NCBI GenBank assembly: GCA_965151315.1
Contig: CBCTZG010000093.1
Location: 1-9,949 of the forward strand
Length of the DNA stretch: 9,949 nucleotides
From: Avimonoglobus sp965151315
GTDB lineage: Bacteria; Bacillota; Clostridia; UBA1381
Direction: 5' to 3'
Position 1 is the first letter of the stretch. Every line of letters starts with the position of its first letter. The position numbers and the translations under genes were made by a program. Positions 4,734 to 9,949 of the stretch are shown here, one piece after another. The notes beneath the pieces are model-generated. The model searched no databases. It was not told the DNA's origin and saw only the letters and a program-made list of their open reading frames with translations.

Positions 4734-7700
4734 TTATTTTACCCAGCTTTCTTCACCGGAGCTGTTGACAGCCATGTGGTCGTTCGCGGATTCCATGATA
4801 TCGTAATAGGCCCAGTGCGCATTGCTTTTAAGGTCTGTAAATTTATTGAGCGCGGACACATTGTCGTTGATAAACTCTTTGTCCGGCGTTCTGTCCGTGG
4901 CACGGTTGATCACGGTCACAACCTCGGCGCGGGTGATATTAATATCCGGTCTGAAGCTGCCGTCCGCATAACCGTTGAGCCATTTTTCGTTTGTGGCAAA
5001 GGCAATATCATCGTATGCCCAATGGCTGCTGCTTAAGTCGTTGTACTTAGGGCTTGCTGCGTTGCTGCCGAGTTCATAGAACAGGTCGTAGCAGCGTACT
5101 GCCATAGCGACAAATTCCGCTCTTGTAACGGGCGCGTTCGGTCTGAACGTACCGTCTTCATAGCCCATAATAACATCGTACCCGGCAAGATAACCTACAT
5201 ATGCCGCGAACCAATCGTTTTTTGCAATATCCGAAAAATCCGCGTTCCCGTTTGCGGTTTCACCCTTGGCCTCGGCTATCAGGCGGGCAAAAATAGCAGC
5301 CGCCTCGGCTCTTGTCATGTCACCGTCAGGGCGGAAGCTGCCGTCCTCATAACCTACGATATACGACTTGTGCTCTGATGCGGGAAGCACTACAACGCCG
5401 CTTGCATTGGTCTTGCCCGTAACCTCGTTGCCTTCACGGTCTTTTAGCACAACCGTGTAATCCGCTTTAGCCTTGCCGTTTCTGTCGGTAACGGTTACGG
5501 TATACCAGTTATCGTCCTCTAAATCTTTACCGGCAGGCAGCGTCAGCGTTACTTTATCGGTCCCGGTGGATTTGGAAACGGAAACGGTTTTGCCGTCTTT
5601 ATCCGTTACCTTGACGTTGACGGAGCTGTAGCTGCTGCTCCAGCCGCCGCCACCTCCGCCGCCGGAGATGGAACCGCCTCCACCGCCTCCGCCGGTGGTC
5701 TTAACCGGCAGCGTCACCTGACCGCTGGAATTGGTGGTACCGGATTTTTCGGTTGTCTTATCCTTAATCGTTACCGATACGCCTTTCACCGGTTCGCCGT
5801 CCGTGTCAAGTACCGTTACGGTCGTCTGGTTGCTTGTGGTAAGCGTATGCGTATCGGGGAGCGTAACGGTCACTTTGCCGTCCTCAATTCTGACAAGCGC
5901 GTTTGAAATGTTGCCGTCCTTGTTGGAGACCGTTACCGTATAAGAAGTTTCGGTTTCATCCGTATCCGGCTCGCCGTCGCCGTCGGTGTCTTCGCCGGGC
6001 TTGGTTTCGGTAATATCGCCGTCGCCGTTGTCACCGGTCACATCCTCGTTAAGCGGCGGCACGGTCACCTTGCCGTTCTTGTCTGTAACCCCGCTTGCTG
6101 ATACGGGGCGTTCGGGTTCGGGGGAAGGTTCTGCCTCTTCCATCTGATCAGGGGCTTCGGAACTGTCCGGCTCTGCTGTGGATTCCGGTGTTTCAGACGC
6201 CTCCGGTTCATCAGCCGGCGCAGGGCTTGCTTCCGGATCCTGAGACGGTGCGGGGCTCGGTTCCTGTCCGTCTGCATCCGGTGTTTCTTCCGGCTGCACA
6301 GGCTGTCCGGCAGCTTCAGTTATGATGACCGGCATACCGGGAACAGGCGTATTGTCTGCCTTATTGAGTACGGTAACCGTTACACGGTTATCATGGTCGT
6401 CAACCGCAATTCCTGCCGGGAGTTGTACAGAGATGCTTTCAATCTCCGACGTATTGCCTTCTTCATCCGGCTGGCTCTGGGTTGTGCTGAGCGTTACGAA
6501 TGCCTTTTCTATCGCACCGGTCTCATTGACAACCGTTATAATATATCCGTCTACTTCGCAATACCCGTTGACGTCGGTATAGTCGATGTTCGTCGGCGGT
6601 ACCGTCGCTTTGCCGTTCTCGTCTGTCAGATTGGTCTCGCTCTGTTCGCTGCTGTCCGTAAATGTTACGCTCATGTCCTTCACAGGCTTATTTTCGCTGT
6701 CGGTAACGGTTGCGGTGATCCTGTTTTCGATGTCGATCAGCACGCCTTCCGGCAGCTGTACGCTTAGTTTGCCGTCGGCTATCGTGATAAAGGCGTTCTC
6801 GATCGGTTTTGTCTCGTCTGTTATCAGGACGTTATAGCCGTTTACAACGCCTTTTCCTTCGCTGTCGGTATAATCCTCTGTTACGGGAGGAACAATCAGC
6901 CTGCCGGATTCATCGGTGATACCCGTGTAGGATGTTTCTATAAGGTCGGTTACCGAAACGGTTTTCCCGGATATCGGGTTTCCTGCAGAATCCAGGACCG
7001 TTACGGTGATACGGTTGGCATGGCTTATCGTTTTCCCCTCCGGAAGCGTAACGGAGATGCTGTCGTCCTCGTTATAAACGACATAGGCGTCCGGTATCAC
7101 ACCGAGCTCGTCATTTACGATGACATTGATCTCTTCCACATTGACCTTGCCATCCTCATCGGTATAGCCGTCGCTCGCTGTAGGAAGAGTAAGTTTACCG
7201 TAGATGTCGGTGACGCCTTTTTCAATAAAGTCAGCGTCGCCTAAAGCAATCACCGTAACGTCTTTCTGGGCGTTGCCGTTCTGGTCAGTTACCGTTACAA
7301 TGACCGGGTTCTCCCTGGTGGGCTTAACACCGTCGGCAAGATCGACCACAAGGTTGTTGCTTTCGTCGATATACACGTCACAGTCCGGGATAATCACGTT
7401 GGTCTTATCGGTTACAGTGACCACATACGTCTTTTTCTCTTCGCCGTCCTCAGTACCGACCGTTCCGTTGCCGTCGCCCGTGGAACTTTGGTTGTTGGGC
7501 ACGCTCAGCTGTCCGTTTTCATCGGTAGCGCCGGTAGCGGCGTTGTTGTTTTTGTCATAGATAAATATCTGTAAACCGGTTGCCGGTTCCTGTGTGTCAG
7601 TATGGAATATTGTAACCGTTGTCCTGTCCTCATAATCGAGCAGCCGTCCATCGGGAAGCTTGATTGTTACATTGTCTTCAACGTCGATCGTGATCTCTGA

Positions 7701-9854
7701 ATCAAATATCGGTTTCCCTGACTCATCGGTCAGTATAATAGAGTAATCGCCGACCTCCGCATCACCGTCCTCATCGGAGTGATCGGTGTCAACAAGCTGC
7801 GGGATCTCCACGGTCTGCAATACCGTACCGCAGGTCAGGCACTCGATATGCTTGCTGCCTGCGCTTTCGATCGTTGCCGGAACGTCTATGATCCACTCTG
7901 ACGGCGAATGCCCAAGCGGTTCCTTATATTCCGCCTTGTAGCTGTGTCCGCAGACCGAGCAGGTGTAGGTCGTATAACCAAGCGCCAGGCAGGTAGGCTC
8001 CGTTACCGCGGGTTCATAGCTGTGCGCCGCCTTATCTGTATAGTCGCCGATATAGCTGTCGCCGCAGGCTTTACAAGTGTAAGTCGTGTAACCCATTTCA
8101 GTACAGGTAGGAGCCGTCACAACCGCTTCATAGTCATGCGGGAGCTTGTCGGTATAGTTGTCTTTATATGATGCGCCGCAGTCGGAACAGGTATATGTGG
8201 TATAACCCATTTCGGTGCAGGTAGGCAGCGTAACCGTTTCTGTATAGTGGTGCTGCTGGCATTCAGTGATGTCACCAATGTACTCCTTGCCGCAGTCGAG
8301 GCAGGTATAGATCGTGTAGCCGTGTTCCGTACAGGTCGGCGGGATCACCTGCTGGCTGTAGTTATGTTCGGTCATTTCAGTATAATCGGCTATATAGCTG
8401 TGTCCGCAAGCAGAACAGGTATAAGTCGTATAACCCATTTCGGTACAGGTAGGAGCTGTGACAACGCTTTCATAGCTATGCGGTACCTCTTCCGTATAAT
8501 CGGCTATATACGTATCTCCGCAGGATGAGCAGGTATAAGTCGTATACCCGTGTTCCGTGCAGGTCGGCTCTGTTACGGCAGCTTTGTAATCGTGCGCTGC
8601 TTTTTCTACATAATCGGATATGTAGCTGTCGCCGCAGCCGGAACAGGTGTAAGTCGTGTAACCCATTTCGGTACAGGCAGGAGCTGTGACTTCTGTTTCA
8701 TAATGATGCCCTGTCGCCTGCTCCAAAACCGTGCCGCAAATCTCGCAAAGCTGCGGCATTGTGCAGGTAGCCGCTGCGCCCGGCGTATGGCCTGTGGCAG
8801 ACTCGGCTTTGATCATTTTTTCATCACAGCCTTCATTTCGGCAGTGATACTCAATAACACCTTCGCCCGTACAGGTTGGTGAAGTTACCTCTGTACCTTC
8901 GTCCCATGAATGGCCGGTGGGATCGGTGTAATCCGAAACATAATTCAAACCGCACATAGTACAGGTCGAGGTCGTATAGCCCTGGTCTGTACAGGTTGGC
9001 TCTTTCGTAACCTTTTCAAACGAGTGTGCTATGATCGGGGTGATATTATCCATATAGGTATCGCCGCAGACCGAGCAGGTGTGTTCGGTATAACCAACGT
9101 TGCGGCAGGTGGGGGCTATAACCTCGCTGGTATAGCTGTGGCTGCCTGTCGGCGTGGTCTCCTGATGGAAATCGCCGCACTTTTTGCAGAGTGTTAGCAC
9201 AAGCCCGCCCTGCTTACAGTCTGCTTCGCGGATCGTAACGCTTTCATACTCGTGCCCGGTGGCAGGGGTATAGTTGCGTTTTTCCAATCTTCCGCAGCCA
9301 TCGCACTGCCAGCGTTCATATCCTAAATCGGTACAGTTCGGGGCGACAGTCTCCACATACCGGTAATCGTGGACATGCGGCACAGCCGTGCTGCTGTCCT
9401 GTCCTTCATCGGAACTGCCGCCGCTGCTGCTTTCTTCTAAAAGCCAGACATACGACACACCGTTTTCGACCATATTTTCTCCGTCATATTCATAATCAAT
9501 CTCGTAGTATATGGGATAATAGCCCGCGCTCGTATAATTGGGCGCCGAGGTAAGGTTGCAGCTGCCGGCTTTTGTGCCGTATCGGATAGATGTATGCACG
9601 CCTGCGTCCGACAGATCGGAAACGGTGACGGTGTGCGCCTTGCCGTCTTCTATTCCATAGTAGGAGCTGACAACAGACTTGGCGGTTAGGTATTCTGTAG
9701 TTTCATAACCGCAGTCGCCGCAGGATTCGGATACATAAAACCGGCTGTTGCCGAGCTGCGCATCGACTTCCTCCGTGAAGTTATGGCGCTCGCGGCTTTC
9801 CGTTGCCTGTGCCCGTGTACCTTTACAGAACTGACAATACTGTCCCTTTTTCAA
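4734..9854 (-). CDS. Giant SLH-anchored surface protein, probably the 3' exon of a split gene
   Basis: An open frame of about 1,706 codons encoding a cell-surface protein. Order, numbered from the TTG at 9854: two CxxC pairs (7/10 and 45/48); an Ig/MBG-like domain (about 60-140); about 14 Cys/His repeats (160-690); seven Ig-like beta repeats of about 80 residues (703-1491), the fifth interrupted by an acidic proline-rich insert (1185-1250); a glycine-rich linker (1388-1404); and three SLH units (about 1497-1652) with a partial fourth (1672-1693). SLH domains are known to bind pyruvylated wall polysaccharide. TRAE, a form of the binding motif, occurs at 1514, 1577 and 1641. The TTG has no ribosome binding site. 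The frame is closed 36 bp upstream by a TGA that lies inside the group II intron, and there is no signal peptide. A protein of this kind must be exported, so the start is probably in an upstream exon joined by splicing. A gene broken by the intron is the alternative. The first codon given is nominal; the exon edge may be near 9861. Confidence 0.9.
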   Translation of the reverse strand: MKKGQYCQFCKGTRAQATESRERHNFTEEVDAQLGNSRFYVSESCGDCGYETTEYLTAKSVVSSYYGIEDGKAHTVTVSDLSDAGVHTSIRYGTKAGSCNLTSAPNYTSAGYYPIYYEIDYEYDGENMVENGVSYVWLLEESSSGGSSDEGQDSSTAVPHVHDYRYVETVAPNCTDLGYERWQCDGCGRLEKRNYTPATGHEYESVTIREADCKQGGLVLTLCKKCGDFHQETTPTGSHSYTSEVIAPTCRNVGYTEHTCSVCGDTYMDNITPIIAHSFEKVTKEPTCTDQGYTTSTCTMCGLNYVSDYTDPTGHSWDEGTEVTSPTCTGEGVIEYHCRNEGCDEKMIKAESATGHTPGAAATCTMPQLCEICGTVLEQATGHHYETEVTAPACTEMGYTTYTCSGCGDSYISDYVEKAAHDYKAAVTEPTCTEHGYTTYTCSSCGDTYIADYTEEVPHSYESVVTAPTCTEMGYTTYTCSACGHSYIADYTEMTEHNYSQQVIPPTCTEHGYTIYTCLDCGKEYIGDITECQQHHYTETVTLPTCTEMGYTTYTCSDCGASYKDNYTDKLPHDYEAVVTAPTCTEMGYTTYTCKACGDSYIGDYTDKAAHSYEPAVTEPTCLALGYTTYTCSVCGHSYKAEYKEPLGHSPSEWIIDVPATIESAGSKHIECLTCGTVLQTVEIPQLVDTDHSDEDGDAEVGDYSIILTDESGKPIFDSEITIDVEDNVTIKLPDGRLLDYEDRTTVTIFHTDTQEPATGLQIFIYDKNNNAATGATDENGQLSVPNNQSSTGDGNGTVGTEDGEEKKTYVVTVTDKTNVIIPDCDVYIDESNNLVVDLADGVKPTRENPVIVTVTDQNGNAQKDVTVIALGDADFIEKGVTDIYGKLTLPTASDGYTDEDGKVNVEEINVIVNDELGVIPDAYVVYNEDDSISVTLPEGKTISHANRITVTVLDSAGNPISGKTVSVTDLIETSYTGITDESGRLIVPPVTEDYTDSEGKGVVNGYNVLITDETKPIENAFITIADGKLSVQLPEGVLIDIENRITATVTDSENKPVKDMSVTFTDSSEQSETNLTDENGKATVPPTNIDYTDVNGYCEVDGYIITVVNETGAIEKAFVTLSTTQSQPDEEGNTSEIESISVQLPAGIAVDDHDNRVTVTVLNKADNTPVPGMPVIITEAAGQPVQPEETPDADGQEPSPAPSQDPEASPAPADEPEASETPESTAEPDSSEAPDQMEEAEPSPEPERPVSASGVTDKNGKVTVPPLNEDVTGDNGDGDITETKPGEDTDGDGEPDTDETETSYTVTVSNKDGNISNALVRIEDGKVTVTLPDTHTLTTSNQTTVTVLDTDGEPVKGVSVTIKDKTTEKSGTTNSSGQVTLPVKTTGGGGGGGSISGGGGGGGWSSSYSSVNVKVTDKDGKTVSVSKSTGTDKVTLTLPAGKDLEDDNWYTVTVTDRNGKAKADYTVVLKDREGNEVTGKTNASGVVVLPASEHKSYIVGYEDGSFRPDGDMTRAEAAAIFARLIAEAKGETANGNADFSDIAKNDWFAAYVGYLAGYDVIMGYEDGTFRPNAPVTRAEFVAMAVRCYDLFYELGSNAASPKYNDLSSSHWAYDDIAFATNEKWLNGYADGSFRPDINITRAEVVTVINRATDRTPDKEFINDNVSALNKFTDLKSNAHWAYYDIMESANDHMAVNSSGEESWVK
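4776..5366 (-). other. SLH wall-binding region of the giant protein
   Basis: Three SLH motifs share GYEDGSFRP or close variants followed by TRAE: residues 1501-1517, 1564-1580 and 1628-1644. Each is preceded or followed by a D...HWA/WFA...I segment (FSDIAKNDWFA, YNDLSSSHWAYDDI, FTDLKSNAHWAYYDI). The array lies at the extreme C-terminus, which is the usual place for non-covalent attachment to the wall. The protein ends 13 residues after the last such segment. Confidence 0.93.
5643..5693 (-). repeat. Glycine-rich linker
   Basis: Residues 1388-1404 are almost all glycine, with SIS in the middle, followed by WSSSYSS. It joins Ig-like units six and seven and is presumably a flexible hinge. The DNA is a run of GGN codons and is prone to length change. 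Confidence 0.8.
6105..6302 (-). repeat. Acidic Pro/Glu/Ser/Ala-rich insert inside Ig-like unit five
   Basis: Residues 1185-1250 are low complexity, built from short PE, PS, AP and EAS steps with no hydrophobic core. They interrupt unit five before its closing TDKNGKVTVPP segment, so the unit remains complete around the insert. Such sequence is likely extended and unfolded, a spacer or a site for glycosylation or proteolysis. Confidence 0.7.
7785..9377 (-). repeat. Array of about 14 Cys3-His repeats, seven with an exact 114-bp period
   Basis: Consensus VTxPTCTExGYTTYTCSxCGxSYxxDYT...H, with C-x9-C-x2-C and a His 13-14 residues later. First cysteines fall at residues 174, 213, 250, 288, 328, 364, 394, 432, 470, 508, 546, 584 and 622. 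The last seven are spaced exactly 38 residues (114 bp) apart and nearly identical at DNA level. A degenerate last unit ends near 690. The first half is diverged and irregular (units of 30-40 residues). The CxxCG knuckles with one more Cys and a His per unit would suit a metal site such as zinc, which is inference; disulfides are the alternative. Confidence 0.9.
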
Positions 9855-9862
9855 GACAGTTG

Positions 9863-9949
9863 TATGATAGGTAAGGCTTTGATGTCATCGCTGTCTTTTC
9901 CCCCGCTTCACACCGTGCGTGCGACTTTCACCGCACACGGCGTTCCATC
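9863..9949 (-). mobile_element. 3' end of a group II intron (domains V and VI), partial
   Basis: The domain V sequence and the following GAAGCGGGGGAAAAG joiner are typical of bacterial group II introns. A probable domain VI follows (about 9863-9900). It contains CTTACCTATCATAC, which resembles the 3' ends of related clostridial introns as I remember them; the intron would end in AC near 9862. A competing pairing, AAGACAG with CTGTCTT, would move the domain VI base to about 9853-9900, so the splice site is uncertain by about 10 nt. The intron body, including any reverse transcriptase gene, lies to the right, outside the window. Confidence 0.88.
9910..9943 (-). ncRNA. Group II intron domain V, catalytic hairpin
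   Basis: Exactly 34 nt on the minus strand: a 9-bp lower helix, the two-nucleotide bulge (AC), a 5-bp upper helix and a GAAA tetraloop. This is the classic domain V fold that holds the catalytic metal ions. The catalytic triad position reads CGC, as in class C introns, rather than the more common AGC. That base form alone does not fix the class. Confidence 0.9.

Larger units (their letters stand above)
5382..7748 (-). repeat. Seven diverged Ig-like beta repeats
   Basis: Each unit is about 80-85 residues, starting near residues 703, 808, 908, 1005, 1103, 1304 and 1412. Shared pattern: VTDxxG..I..A.V.I, then DGKxSVxLPxG, then NRxTVTVxDxxGxPVxG, then TDExGKxxVPP. The two halves look like paired beta-sandwich domains used as a rigid stalk. 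Linkers with DYTD and DGDG-like acidic residues could bind calcium, which is inference. The units differ strongly at DNA level, so they are old duplications. Confidence 0.8.

Noticed and set aside
7204..7560. Plus-strand open frames opposite the giant protein, also at 6322-6837 and 7908-9197
   Set aside because: They are mirror frames of a repetitive gene. Their products repeat the period of the sense repeats and show no domains.
7785..9377. CRISPR-like regular repeat
   Set aside because: The 114-bp period is a coding repeat of 38 residues with no unique spacers, inside one continuous open frame.

Overview
The window reads as chromosomal DNA from a low- to mid-GC Gram-positive anaerobe, most likely a gut member of the Clostridia (Oscillospiraceae or Lachnospiraceae type). 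The reasons are strong AGGAGG ribosome binding sites, an S-layer-homology (SLH) surface protein of a kind common in these bacteria, a VanR/VanS-type two-component pair, and the 3' end of a bacterial group II intron. This placement is an inference from gene content. Every gene I can support lies on the minus strand, so the window is read from its right end to its left.

Right end (about 9863-9949): the last part of a group II intron, with a complete 34-nt domain V. Immediately after it an open frame of about 1,706 codons begins and runs to 4734. It encodes a giant surface protein. In order it has a CxxC...CxxC segment, an Ig/MBG-like domain, about 14 Cys/His repeats (seven of them on an exact 38-residue period), seven Ig-like beta repeats with an acidic proline-rich insert and a glycine-rich linker, and three C-terminal SLH units. 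The frame has no signal peptide, no ribosome binding site and no ATG near its start. The simplest reading is that the intron splits the gene and the start and export signal lie in an upstream exon outside the window. A small secreted, membrane-anchored protein (4129-4677) follows after a 56-bp gap and is probably co-transcribed.

Middle (2344-4044): a consensus promoter (TTGACA, 17 bp, TATACT) starts a transcript with about 240 nt of structured leader. The leader contains a closed domain and a long nested hairpin followed by six U residues. It ends just before the ribosome binding site of a small four-cysteine protein resembling DUF3268. That gene, a sigma-70-like factor and a minimal type I signal peptidase follow one another with 4-nt ATGA overlaps. 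The layout looks like a leader-controlled operon joining transcription control to protein export.

Left (96-2235): a VanR-like response regulator and its VanS-like sensor kinase, overlapping by 35 nt. They have their own extended -10 promoter preceded by a direct repeat with 22-bp spacing, which suggests autoregulation. A strong hairpin terminator closes the unit at 53-81.

Taken together, the window is a cell-envelope locus: a wall-bound giant protein with a small membrane partner, an operon with a sigma factor and signal peptidase, and an envelope-type two-component sensor. That these units act together is inferred only from proximity and shared orientation.
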